Assembly: GCA_017161655.1 (NCBI GenBank) | Contig: JADFCV010000002.1 | Location: 110,296-174,295 of the forward strand | Direction of reading: 5' to 3' | Length of the DNA: 64,000 nt | Source: Candidatus Sumerlaeota bacterium | GTDB lineage: Bacteria > Sumerlaeota > Sumerlaeia > Sumerlaeales > Sumerlaeaceae | Made by a program: the position numbers and the translations under genes | Shown here: in pieces, positions 27,714 through 36,465 of the stretch | Position numbering within the stretch: the first letter of the stretch is position 1 | Layout: the number at the start of each line of letters is the position of its first letter | Notes under the pieces: model-generated | What the model saw: only the letters and a program-made list of their open reading frames with translations | Database searches by the model: none | What the model was told of the DNA's origin: nothing

Positions 27714-30185
27714 ATGCGCATTGGAATAGATGTTCAAACCCTGGAGACTTTCGAAGCGAAGCGTGGAATCGGCCGCCTGTGTCGCAGCATGATCCACGCG
27801 CTCGTGTCCAATGCCCCTCAGCACCAACTCGTGTTTTTTGGCAGGAGAGCAACCCCTCAGTCGGACTTGCAGCCTTGGCTTGAAGCGGGAGCAGAATACG
27901 CTCAAATCGTTTTCGATGGCACGCCCGAACATTGTCTCGAAAAGGGTGGCGTAGGGAATTTCTTGTGGCTTACCGAGGCGGCGCATCGCCTGGACGTCTA
28001 CCACGTCACAAGTCCGCTTATGCCCGACATCCTGATTCCACATTCTGCCCCATGTCCCATTGTCGCTACTCTATTGGATGCCATCCCTGCGCTTATGCAT
28101 GAGAAACGACAACCCATCCTGACAGGAGAAGCCTGGGAGCGCTATTGCCAGCGGACAAAGGTCCTTCGAACGTGGCAAGCCTACGCCGCAATTTCTGAGG
28201 CCACGGCTGAAGACTGCGTGCGACTCTTCGATCTCGATGAATCACAAGTTTTTGTAACCTATGTGCCGGTGGAGCAGCGTCCCCTGGCAGGATGGAGCGA
28301 GGAGCGTTTTACCAGCGTCCTTTCGCGGTACAATCTCGAGCGCGGCTATGTGCTGAGTGTCACCGGCTATCATCCGCGGAAGAATTTCGAAGCGCTCTTT
28401 GGTGCCTATGGTCGCCTTCCGATAACTCAGCGAAAGCAAGCCCCTTTAGTGGTTGTGTGTCCGCTCACGGAGCTCGAACGACAAGAATTGGAAGCGCTTG
28501 CCCGAAAGTACTCCTGTAGTGACGATGTCCGGCTTCTTGGCTTTGTGCCCGACGAGGACTTTCCCGCAGTATTGGCCAGTGCAAGTGTGCTATTTTTCCC
28601 GTCGCGCCTCGAAGGGTTTGGCCTTCCGGTGGCGGAAGCGATGGCTGCCGGGGTTCCTGTGGTGGCATCCGACCGATCAAGCCTCCCTGAGGTTGTCGGC
28701 GAAGCTGGGGTCATGTGTTCGCCCGATGACCATCGCGGTTTTGCGCAAGCTCTCCAGCGAATTTTGGAGACGCCGGCTTATGCAGAAGAACTTCGCGCGC
28801 GCGGCTTTGCGCAAGTGGGACGCTTTGCTCCGCAGCGCTTTGTTGAGCGTTTGTTAACTTGTTATGAGTACGCGGCGCGTCCTCGTGGGTACACCACGAA
28901 AGTGGCGCTGTCGAGCTGTGTGGGAAACGCAGGTTCCCACTTGCGCTTGGCGGTGTTCTCTCCGCTTTCCCCCAAAATGTCTGGCATAGCTGATTTTGCT
29001 GAACAGCTCCTTTTGAATCTGCCTGAGAACGTGCAGCCAGAATGTTACATCGAAGATTATGCTCCAGCACATCCACTCATTCGGGAACGCATACCGGTGA
29101 GACCGCATTGGGAATTTGAGCGCGAACAACAACGCGCACCGTATGATCTCGTGCTTTACGAATTAGGAAACAACGTGCTGCACGCTTATATGTTGCCATA
29201 CCTGGAGCGCTATCCGGGGGTCGTGGATCTTCATGATTTCAGCATTCTGGGGCTGTTTCAGTATCTGACGCGTGAGTATGGGTGGGGAGCAGAGGCTCAT
29301 CGGTGGCTGGAGAGAGAACGAAAGCTTGCCGGTACACGCTTTGGAAATGTTACTGATCTCAACCAGCTAGAGCCGCTAAAAATGCCCATGACTCGCTGGC
29401 TTCTGCAGCACCAGCGAGCGGTCGTCGTACATTCTCAATGGCTTAAGGATCACGTGGAAGAGCTTGAAGGGGAGCACTGTCACATTGAGCATATTCCTCT
29501 CGGTGTTGATCTGGGGATGGTGCGACTAGCCCGGCCGCCGCGAGAAGAGTTGCGTCGCAAATATCACCTAACTCAGTCTGCTTTCGTCATAGCGTGTGTC
29601 GGCGTGGCGAATCGCCTGAAACGGTTGCCAGAAGTGCTAGCTGCGTTTCGGGAGTTCAATCTTATCTATCCCGAAAGCTATCTTGTCTTGGTTGGGCCGG
29701 CCGATCGCCTGGTGTTGCGAGAGCTTACTCAGTTAGCCTCCCGTCATCGCTTAAGAAACCGTATACGGGTGCTCGGACATCGCCCGCTGCCCGAGTTGTA
29801 CGAGGTGCTCGACCTTGCAGACATTTGTGTGAATCTGCGGTTCCCCACCATGGGTGAATCGTCAGCTACCCTTGTGGCTGCTCTAGCGATGGGCAAACCA
29901 ACTCTGGTCTCAGCGCTTGGCCAATACAATGAGTTCCCTGACGATGTTTGCCCAAAGGTTCCTGTTGGTGGTCATGAAAAAAGAGTTCTTGTGGAGTATT
30001 TTTGCCGCTTCTATGAAGACCCGGAGTGGAAGCAGGCAGTGGGAGATAATGCACGGCGCTACGTGGAAGACTGGGCTTATCACCGCATTGCTGCGCGCTA
30101 CACCCAGCTTTTCCAGCAGGTTCTTGGCAAAGCAAATGCCGCAATAGGCGAGACGAGAGAGATTTCGGAAGAGGGCAACAGATGA
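27714..30185 (+). CDS. Tandem GT4-GT4 glycosyltransferase fusion
   Basis: This 823-residue protein holds two complete GT-B glycosyltransferase units in one chain. The first (about residues 1-385) begins MRIGIDVQTLET and has the donor motif SRLEGFGLPVAEAMAAGVPV. The second (about 410-810) begins LAVFSPLSPKMSGIADFAEQLL and has RFPTMGESSATLVAALAMGKPTLVSALG with the matching acidic position. Two units imply two linkages made in succession, as in bifunctional O-antigen/core enzymes. Start ATG after GAAGGTGA. The stop overlaps the next gene (ATGA). Sugars unknown. Confidence 0.88.
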   Translation: MRIGIDVQTLETFEAKRGIGRLCRSMIHALVSNAPQHQLVFFGRRATPQSDLQPWLEAGAEYAQIVFDGTPEHCLEKGGVGNFLWLTEAAHRLDVYHVTSPLMPDILIPHSAPCPIVATLLDAIPALMHEKRQPILTGEAWERYCQRTKVLRTWQAYAAISEATAEDCVRLFDLDESQVFVTYVPVEQRPLAGWSEERFTSVLSRYNLERGYVLSVTGYHPRKNFEALFGAYGRLPITQRKQAPLVVVCPLTELERQELEALARKYSCSDDVRLLGFVPDEDFPAVLASASVLFFPSRLEGFGLPVAEAMAAGVPVVASDRSSLPEVVGEAGVMCSPDDHRGFAQALQRILETPAYAEELRARGFAQVGRFAPQRFVERLLTCYEYAARPRGYTTKVALSSCVGNAGSHLRLAVFSPLSPKMSGIADFAEQLLLNLPENVQPECYIEDYAPAHPLIRERIPVRPHWEFEREQQRAPYDLVLYELGNNVLHAYMLPYLERYPGVVDLHDFSILGLFQYLTREYGWGAEAHRWLERERKLAGTRFGNVTDLNQLEPLKMPMTRWLLQHQRAVVVHSQWLKDHVEELEGEHCHIEHIPLGVDLGMVRLARPPREELRRKYHLTQSAFVIACVGVANRLKRLPEVLAAFREFNLIYPESYLVLVGPADRLVLRELTQLASRHRLRNRIRVLGHRPLPELYEVLDLADICVNLRFPTMGESSATLVAALAMGKPTLVSALGQYNEFPDDVCPKVPVGGHEKRVLVEYFCRFYEDPEWKQAVGDNARRYVEDWAYHRIAARYTQLFQQVLGKANAAIGETREISEEGNR

Positions 30186-30904
30186 GACCACGCCTTAAAT
30201 ATTTCATCCAGTGCGACGAAGTCCGCAACGAGGCAGGAAAGTTCAGTGCCATCGGGATTTTCGACACCATTCATTCTTTGTTTTTCCCTGTGGTCCACCC
30301 GCGTTTCTTTGTGTTGATGGGGTTTGTTGGACCGGAAGGTTCGTATCCTCTGGAACTCCATATCTCAGCTCCAGATGGTAGTACGATCGCCGAAGCAAAA
30401 GGGAAGATTCAGATCAATGGTCCGCAGCAGGTTGCAAACACAGTCTTTTGCTTCGAACACTTTCCACTTGTCACGCAGGGGCAGTACACCATGACCATCT
30501 TCCTTGAAGGCGACTACCTTGCAGAGTTTCCATTTTTTGTGCGCCCGCCTTTCGAAACGCCCAAACGCACGCCCGAGGAAATTGCAGCTCTCCTTGAACG
30601 GCCAGACATCGTAAAAGCGGCAAATGCTGATGTGAAATGTCCAAAATGCCAGAACATTTATCGGTTCCAGCACAATCTTGACCCCAAAGCTCCGGTCGCA
30701 CCTGGTTTTCTTCCTCTGCCACCCGGGGACTCATTCTTATGCTCGATCTGTGGCACGTTGATTCCGATCGCGCAATTACGCGAGAATCTCATGCGTATCG
30801 TCGGCGTGCCGCAATCATGGCTGAAGGCGCATGGAGGAGGGTCACAGCAGCCTATGAATCCGCAGGAACGGGATGCGGACGGTGGAGGCGAGCAACATGC
30901 GTGA
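30182..30904 (+). CDS. DUF6941-like protein with C-terminal zinc ribbon
   Basis: This is a 240-residue protein of unknown function. Residues 1-125 form a beta-rich domain (RLKYFIQCDEVRNEAGKFSAIGIFDTI...) like the DUF6941 group of bacterial proteins. Residues 143-190 carry two CxxC pairs, CPKCQNIYRF and CSICGTL, about 36 residues apart, forming a probable zinc ribbon. The last 30 residues are Gly/Gln-rich and disordered. It is coupled by ATGA to the double glycosyltransferase and overlaps hemL by eight bases. Its place in an envelope operon is by position only; no enzymatic motif is visible. Confidence 0.65.
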   Translation: MRPRLKYFIQCDEVRNEAGKFSAIGIFDTIHSLFFPVVHPRFFVLMGFVGPEGSYPLELHISAPDGSTIAEAKGKIQINGPQQVANTVFCFEHFPLVTQGQYTMTIFLEGDYLAEFPFFVRPPFETPKRTPEEIAALLERPDIVKAANADVKCPKCQNIYRFQHNLDPKAPVAPGFLPLPPGDSFLCSICGTLIPIAQLRENLMRIVGVPQSWLKAHGGGSQQPMNPQERDADGGGEQHA

Positions 30905-32189
30905 CGAGGTCTCACGCACACTTTTCGAGCGCGCCTGCAAGGTTCTCGTGGGCGGAGTCAATAGTCCTGTCCGTGCCTTCAAAGGTGTGGGAGGCACACC
31001 GCGGTTTATCCGCGAGGCAAAAGGCGCCTATGTGACCGATGCCGACGGAAATTCCCTCATCGACTACGTTTGTTCATGGGGAGCGCTTCTCTTTGGTCAT
31101 GCTCCTGATTTTGTCAGAGAGGCGCTTGACCGGTGTGCGGAAAAGGGCACGAGTTACGGTTATCCAACCGAACTGGAAATCGAACTGGCTGAACTTGTCC
31201 GCGAGCTTGCCCCTCATGTCGAAATGATCCGCTTTGTCAATAGCGGCTCCGAAGCGACCGCCGGCGCTGTGCGGCTCGCTCGCGGTGTCACTCGTCGTCC
31301 GAAAATTCTCAAATGTTCGGGATGTTACCACGGAGCGGTAGATTCACTTCTCGTTACAGCAGGCTCTGGTGTTGCTACACTTTCCATCCCGGAAACCGTT
31401 GGCGTTCCCCAATCTGTGGCCGACGACACGCTTGTCATCCCCTATAACGATGTGTCGGCCCTCGAGAGTGTTTTCGCAAAGCACGGGGCGGAGTTGGCCG
31501 CTTTCATTCTCGAACCTGTTGCGGGTAACATGGGGCTTGTGCCTCCTGATTTATTGTTTCTGCGCCGAGCTCGCGAGCTAACCACTGAGGTGGGGGCTCT
31601 TTTAATTTTCGACGAAGTGATGACTGGGTTCCGGATTGCTGCGGGTGGCGCGGTTGAGCTTTATAGGGTTGTGCCTGACCTGGTATGTTTTGGAAAAATT
31701 ATTGGGGGAGGCGTGCCATGCGGCGCCTTTGGGGGGCGCCGCGAGATCATGCAGAATCTTGCCCCGGTAGGACCTGTCTATCAGGCCGGTACACTGGCAG
31801 GAAATCCTTTGGCAGTGTCGGTAGGTCTGGCAACGCTCCGTGAGATTCTCTGCGCCGGCCGAGCACTCTACCAGGAACTCGATCGTCGGGCGGCAAGGTT
31901 AGCCGACGGACTTGAAGAGCGTTGTCGCGCCGCGGGGGTTCCGGTTACGGTGCAGCGCGTAGGGTCCATGTTCACCGTATTTTTCTCGCCTTCGAAATGC
32001 ATTCGCAATTACGAGGAGGCCAGGTCTTGCGACACGCAGCGCTTCGCCGCGTTTTTCCACGCAATGCTGAGAAACGGCATTCATCTTCCCCCTTCCCAGT
32101 TTGAATGCTGGTTTTTGACGACAGCGCATGACGACGTAGTGATCGAGCGAACGCTTGCCGCCTGTGAGCGTGCCCTCCGCGAAATGTGA
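30897..32189 (+). CDS. hemL: Glutamate-1-semialdehyde 2,1-aminomutase HemL
   Basis: HemL is the PLP enzyme that converts glutamate-1-semialdehyde to 5-aminolevulinate in the C5 heme pathway. The 430-residue protein shows VGGVNSPVRAFKGVGGTP, FVNSGSEA, the ligand region FDEVMTGFR and the PLP-lysine motif CFGKIIGGGVPCGAFGG. I use ATG 30897 (MRDEVSRTLFERA), which has GGAGG nine bases upstream; the track starts eight codons earlier. Overlap with the DUF6941-like gene suggests coupled translation with the envelope operon. No other hem gene is in the window. Confidence 0.96.
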   Translation: MRDEVSRTLFERACKVLVGGVNSPVRAFKGVGGTPRFIREAKGAYVTDADGNSLIDYVCSWGALLFGHAPDFVREALDRCAEKGTSYGYPTELEIELAELVRELAPHVEMIRFVNSGSEATAGAVRLARGVTRRPKILKCSGCYHGAVDSLLVTAGSGVATLSIPETVGVPQSVADDTLVIPYNDVSALESVFAKHGAELAAFILEPVAGNMGLVPPDLLFLRRARELTTEVGALLIFDEVMTGFRIAAGGAVELYRVVPDLVCFGKIIGGGVPCGAFGGRREIMQNLAPVGPVYQAGTLAGNPLAVSVGLATLREILCAGRALYQELDRRAARLADGLEERCRAAGVPVTVQRVGSMFTVFFSPSKCIRNYEEARSCDTQRFAAFFHAMLRNGIHLPPSQFECWFLTTAHDDVVIERTLAACERALREM

Positions 32190-32268
32190 ACATGTTGACA
32201 AGACAGTGTTGACAATGCACCTAAGCGAACTCGGACTTCCTTTAGAAAAGTCTCTCAGGAGCTATCTC

Positions 32269-33795
32269 ATGCGCAGTGCGAAGAACTGTTTTGTTTTGGT
32301 CTTCTGCTTGGTTGTTTCAATGTTACTTCCCCCCTTAGGAGCGTGGTCCATGTCCTCCAGCGAGCTTTCCTCACAGAAAACTCCGGGCACCCTTCGCTAC
32401 GGTCGTCCTGCCGATGCGGGTATGGACAATTCACTCAACGAGTTGATCGATCGTGTTGTGGCCTCGTCTCTTGAGCGCAACGAAACATCCGGCGCGGTAG
32501 TCCTTGTTCTCCGGCGCGGCGTCATTGTTCACGAAAAAGCTTATGGCTGGCGCTCAGTGGTGCCGGATCGCGAAGCAATGACGACGGATACGATCTTCGA
32601 TCTCGCGTCGCTTACGAAATGCGTGGCCACCGCAACAGCCGTGATGAAGCTCGTGGAAAACGGCAGTATTCGACTGGGCGATCCTGTCAAAAAATACATT
32701 CCAGAATGGACAAATAGCCCGGAAGAAAAAGCAAAACTCAACGCCTACGAGAAGCTGCAGCGGCTCATTCGCCAGGGGGTCCTGGGAGTGCAGCCTCTTG
32801 TCGAGCTTACAGAGAATACGTCTGCCGCACTCACCTCAAAGACGGGCAGGGGAGAAGCAGTGGATCTTTGGAAACAACTGTGGCGCGGGGGAGATGTTCG
32901 CATGTCATCCAAATTCTGGGAAGAATTCCTCACGGCGAAAACGTACGACCGAGAGAGCATTACACTGCGCCATCTCCTCACCCATACGTCTGGACTTGAT
33001 CCCTACGACAACTACTATCTGAAATTCCCAGAAGGCGATGCACGAAAAGCTATCATTGCCGACATTGCCCGTCGCCCTCTTCGTGCTGCTCCGGGTGAGA
33101 AATTTATCTATAGCGATCTTGGGTTCATTACGCTTGCTGAGATTGTGGAGAAGGTCTCCGGACTCGATTTGGACCAATTCTGCCGGAGGAATATCTATGA
33201 GCCTCTTGGCATGCTAGATACGATGTTCAACCCTCCAAGCAAGCTTCTGCCGCGAATTGCACCAAGCGAATGGCGCTACCCCGCAGGGAAATCGAGCAAA
33301 GCACTCGTACGGAAAAAATACATGATTCGGGGCGAAGTCCACGACGGCAACGCGTTCGTCCAGAAAGGGATCAGTGGCCACGCAGGACTGTTTTCGACCG
33401 CCCACGACCTTGCGATTTTTGCACAAATGATGCTACAGGAAGGGGCCTATGGGAATGTGCGGGTGCTATCACCTTTAACCGTGCGTGCCATGATCTCCCC
33501 TCAAGTCAGTCTGCCAGATGGCACACGTCGTGGTTTTGGATGGGATGTCTCCAGCGACTATTCGCACCAACGCGGCGACATCTTTACATCAGGTTTTGGC
33601 CATACAGGGTGGACAGGGACATCTCTTTGGGCCGTTCCGGAAGAGAAACTAGCCATCATCGTCCTTACAAATCGCTGCCATCCTGACGGATCCGGGAACG
33701 TGAGCGCACTGCGCGCAAAAGTCGCAAACGTGGTTGCTGCTTCGATCCTCGAAAGTGACGCGCCCGTATTTTGCACGCGAGGCACTGAAAAATGA
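32269..33795 (+). CDS. Exported serine hydrolase of the beta-lactamase fold
   Basis: This 508-residue exported protein starts at ATG 32269 with AGGAG seven bases upstream; the track begins 38 codons too early. A signal peptide (FVLVFCLVVSMLLPPLGAWS) precedes a class C beta-lactamase/DD-peptidase-fold domain. Catalytic motifs are S114-LTK-117, the second motif YSD (281-283, where beta-lactamases have YxN) and HTG (445-447 in GFGHTGWTG, in place of KTG). An insert of about 100 residues follows SLTK. These features fit esterases or peptidoglycan-processing members rather than an antibiotic-resistance enzyme. It is coupled to the oxidoreductase by ATGA. Substrate unknown. Confidence 0.85.
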   Translation: MRSAKNCFVLVFCLVVSMLLPPLGAWSMSSSELSSQKTPGTLRYGRPADAGMDNSLNELIDRVVASSLERNETSGAVVLVLRRGVIVHEKAYGWRSVVPDREAMTTDTIFDLASLTKCVATATAVMKLVENGSIRLGDPVKKYIPEWTNSPEEKAKLNAYEKLQRLIRQGVLGVQPLVELTENTSAALTSKTGRGEAVDLWKQLWRGGDVRMSSKFWEEFLTAKTYDRESITLRHLLTHTSGLDPYDNYYLKFPEGDARKAIIADIARRPLRAAPGEKFIYSDLGFITLAEIVEKVSGLDLDQFCRRNIYEPLGMLDTMFNPPSKLLPRIAPSEWRYPAGKSSKALVRKKYMIRGEVHDGNAFVQKGISGHAGLFSTAHDLAIFAQMMLQEGAYGNVRVLSPLTVRAMISPQVSLPDGTRRGFGWDVSSDYSHQRGDIFTSGFGHTGWTGTSLWAVPEEKLAIIVLTNRCHPDGSGNVSALRAKVANVVAASILESDAPVFCTRGTEK

Positions 33796-34805
33796 CAACT
33801 GTGCGTGTCGCTATCCTAAGCTTCGCTCACATGCACGCTTACTCCTATGCCGATGTGTTGGCGCGTATGGAAGGAGTGGATCTCATTGCCGTAGCCGACC
33901 CTGATGCTGCACGACGCAACGAGCTCCGCAAACGTTACCCGGACGTCCCTGCATGGTTTGCAAATCACCGTGAGCTTCTTGCCACTGTCTCTTGCGATGC
34001 AGCCATCATCGCGTCTGAAAACGTTCATCATGCGTCATTAGCTCTCGACGCCTTTGCGGCGGGGCTGCATGTCCTTTGCGAGAAACCTATCGCCGTCACA
34101 GTTTCCGACGCGGTACAAATGATCGAAGCGGCGCGCCGCGCCGACCGCATCCTTATGACCGCCTTTCCTGTGCGATTCAGTCCCGCCATTGTTTATGCCA
34201 GGCAGGCAATTGCGAATGGCCAACTTGGACGCATCATCGGTGCTGCCACCTCCAACCACGGCTCGATGCCTGGGGGATGGTTTGTCATGCCGGACCTAGC
34301 CGGTGGTGGAGCTGTCATAGACCACACGGTGCACGTCGTTGATCTCCTGCGGTGGCTTTTCAATTGCGAGGTGGAAGAAGTTTACGCGGAGTACGCCAAC
34401 AGGCTTCATCCCGACATCCCGTGCGAAGACGTTGGACTGCTCTCTTTCACGATGACGAACGGAGCGATTATTACGCTCGATACAAGTTGGTCGCGCTGCA
34501 AAACTTACCCTATTTGGGGGGATGTGAAATTGGAGATTCGGGGGGAGCGTGGCCGACTTTCGCTCGATTGTTTTCCGCTCCAAGTGTCACGATACGATGA
34601 CAGGCGTGCCAGAATAGAATCATTCGCGCTCAGCGATAACCTCGATGCATTGATGATAGCGGAATTTATATCGGCGATTCGCGAAAAACGGCAACCTGCC
34701 GTGACCGGGGAAGACGGCCTCCGCGCCCTGGAAGTAGCGCTGGCAGCCTATCGTTCTGGACAAGAAAAACGTCCTGTTCGCGTTGCAGAGATTCGTGCGG
34801 CCTAA
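33792..34805 (+). CDS. Gfo/Idh/MocA family oxidoreductase
   Basis: This 337-residue NAD(P)-dependent sugar or inositol dehydrogenase family protein has an N-terminal Rossmann domain with DLIAVADPDAARRNELRKR. The family core motif ASENVHHASLALDAFAAGLHVLCEKPIAVT has the conserved EKP. In the C-terminal domain, GGGAVIDHTVHVVDLLRWL carries the usual Asp-His catalytic pair. It overlaps the upstream serine hydrolase by four bases and may act on a sugar released from the cell wall. The specific substrate cannot be assigned. Confidence 0.92.
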   Translation: MTTVRVAILSFAHMHAYSYADVLARMEGVDLIAVADPDAARRNELRKRYPDVPAWFANHRELLATVSCDAAIIASENVHHASLALDAFAAGLHVLCEKPIAVTVSDAVQMIEAARRADRILMTAFPVRFSPAIVYARQAIANGQLGRIIGAATSNHGSMPGGWFVMPDLAGGGAVIDHTVHVVDLLRWLFNCEVEEVYAEYANRLHPDIPCEDVGLLSFTMTNGAIITLDTSWSRCKTYPIWGDVKLEIRGERGRLSLDCFPLQVSRYDDRRARIESFALSDNLDALMIAEFISAIREKRQPAVTGEDGLRALEVALAAYRSGQEKRPVRVAEIRAA

Positions 34806-34829
34806 GCAAAGACGTCACTTAATCCAGCG

Positions 34830-35396
34830 CTATTTCTCGTGCTGAGATTTGCTCTTGGCACGCCTGGCGATGGCAAGTGCCTCCTCCTGGCTTAGAAGCC
34901 CTTTTGCAACGGCAGCCTGAAGCTCCGCAGGGATCTCTTCGTGCTCGGACGGTTTCGCCGCAGGAATCTCCCCCTTCTCCTTTTGGGTGCGCTTGGCCTG
35001 AGCCAGCGCCTCCAGTCGCCGCACTTCTTCATCGAACAAAAGAGCTTCATCGCCTTTCAATGAAGTGCGTGGGCTATTCGCCCGTTGCATCGTCTGTCGC
35101 ACTAAGGCGTCTCGTACTTTCTTCGCCTCCTCAGGCGTCAGCAAGCCGCGCTTTTCAAGGTTCGACAAATCAGCAAAGCCGAATGGCTCCCTGTCTCTCT
35201 TATTTGCCCATCGCTTGAAAAAGAAGCCACCAACCAAGAACAAGATAAGTGCCCCGGCCGCAATCATAATGGCCGTTTTGTACATTTGGTAAGTTTTCTC
35301 GAATTCAAATCCATCGCTCGCGCTTTGAGCGCCTGAAGAGGCAGCAGCGGCGATCGTAGCAATCACGATAGCGATGTCGCGGATACGTTTTTTCAT
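34830..35396 (-). CDS. Small membrane protein with SHOCT-like segment
   Basis: This 188-residue protein has a likely signal peptide (MKKRIRDIAIVIATIAAAASSGA), an extra membrane helix (residues 43-60, AIMIAAGALILFLVGGFFF) and a cytosolic tail. The tail holds LEKRGLLTPEEAKKVRDALV and AAVAKGLLSQEEALAIARRAK, two short helical repeats like the SHOCT domain often found at the ends of membrane proteins. No known function. It is divergent from galE, with 54 bases between starts. Confidence 0.65.
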   Translation of the reverse strand: MKKRIRDIAIVIATIAAAASSGAQSASDGFEFEKTYQMYKTAIMIAAGALILFLVGGFFFKRWANKRDREPFGFADLSNLEKRGLLTPEEAKKVRDALVRQTMQRANSPRTSLKGDEALLFDEEVRRLEALAQAKRTQKEKGEIPAAKPSEHEEIPAELQAAVAKGLLSQEEALAIARRAKSKSQHEK

Positions 35397-35450
35397 GGCC
35401 CTTTCTTTTACTTTGCAAAGCTCTTGGGTGGCTACGCAAGACTCGAACGT

Positions 35451-36434
35451 ATGAAAGTGTTAGTAGCAGGCGGTGCCGGTTATATTGGAAGCGTATGCGC
35501 TGATCTTCTCGTTCAAAGCGGCTACTCGGTGGTCGTTGTGGACAATCTCTCTCGTGGGCACAGTCAGGCGGTGCCGAGTTCGGCAAAGCGATACTGCGGT
35601 GATATTGCTAATGAATCATTTCTTGACCAGGTGTTCCGTTTGGAAAAGCCGGCGGCCGTGATGCATTTTTGCGCGTTGTCTCTCGTTGGCGAATCAGTAG
35701 CAGATCCAATAACTTATTATCAAAATAATGTGTCTGCCGGCCTTGTGCTTTTGCGCGTGATGCTCGCGCATAATGTGAAAAAACTGATCTTCAGTTCAAC
35801 AGCAGCAATTTTTGGCGAACCCACAGTGGTGCCGATTTCCGAAAACACGCCAGCTTCGCCGGTCAATCCGTATGGCGCCTCGAAGCTCATGTTTGAGCGA
35901 ATTCTTTCCGATCTGGGGCACGCTTATGGGTTCAGGTCTGTGTCGCTTCGCTACTTCAATGCAGCAGGGGCCACGGAACACCATGGCGAAGATCATCGCC
36001 CAGAGACGCATCTCATACCAATCATTCTCGATGTTGCACTGGGCAAACGCCAGAAACTCACAGTTTTTGGAAACGATTATCCAACCCCAGACGGTTCTTG
36101 TATCCGGGATTATATCCACGTTGCCGATCTTGCTGAGGCACACATCCTCGCGCTCGAGTATCTTGATCGAATCGAAGGAGCAGAGTGTTTTAATCTTGGG
36201 AATGGCCAGGGGTTTTCTGTTTTTGAGGTTGTAGCTGCGGCAGAGAAAGTGACAGGTCGTTCCATTCCGCTGGAGATCGGGGAGCGCAGACCTGGGGATC
36301 CTGCCGTTCTGGTCGCGTCCTCCGCGAAAATACGCAACACGCTCGGTTGGCAGCCGCGGCACCGAGACATTCACGAGATTATCGAGAGTGCCTGGCGGTG
36401 GAAATTGGAGCACCCCAACGGTTACAACGCCTGA
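35451..36434 (+). CDS. galE: UDP-glucose 4-epimerase GalE
   Basis: GalE interconverts UDP-glucose and UDP-galactose using bound NAD. The 327-residue protein starts at ATG 35451 (MKVLVAGGAGYIGSV), where the family begins; the track has an upstream GTG. Motifs are DNLSRGHSQAVP, FCALSLVGES, SSTAAIFGEP, catalytic YGASK, RYFNAAGA and DYPTPDGSCIRDYIHVADLA. The last is a GalE hallmark. It provides sugars for the surface glycan genes. The gap to carB is 31 bases and convergent. Confidence 0.94.
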   Translation: MKVLVAGGAGYIGSVCADLLVQSGYSVVVVDNLSRGHSQAVPSSAKRYCGDIANESFLDQVFRLEKPAAVMHFCALSLVGESVADPITYYQNNVSAGLVLLRVMLAHNVKKLIFSSTAAIFGEPTVVPISENTPASPVNPYGASKLMFERILSDLGHAYGFRSVSLRYFNAAGATEHHGEDHRPETHLIPIILDVALGKRQKLTVFGNDYPTPDGSCIRDYIHVADLAEAHILALEYLDRIEGAECFNLGNGQGFSVFEVVAAAEKVTGRSIPLEIGERRPGDPAVLVASSAKIRNTLGWQPRHRDIHEIIESAWRWKLEHPNGYNA

Positions 36435-36465
36435 TACAGGCTCGACGAGGATCTTGGTAGAAGGA

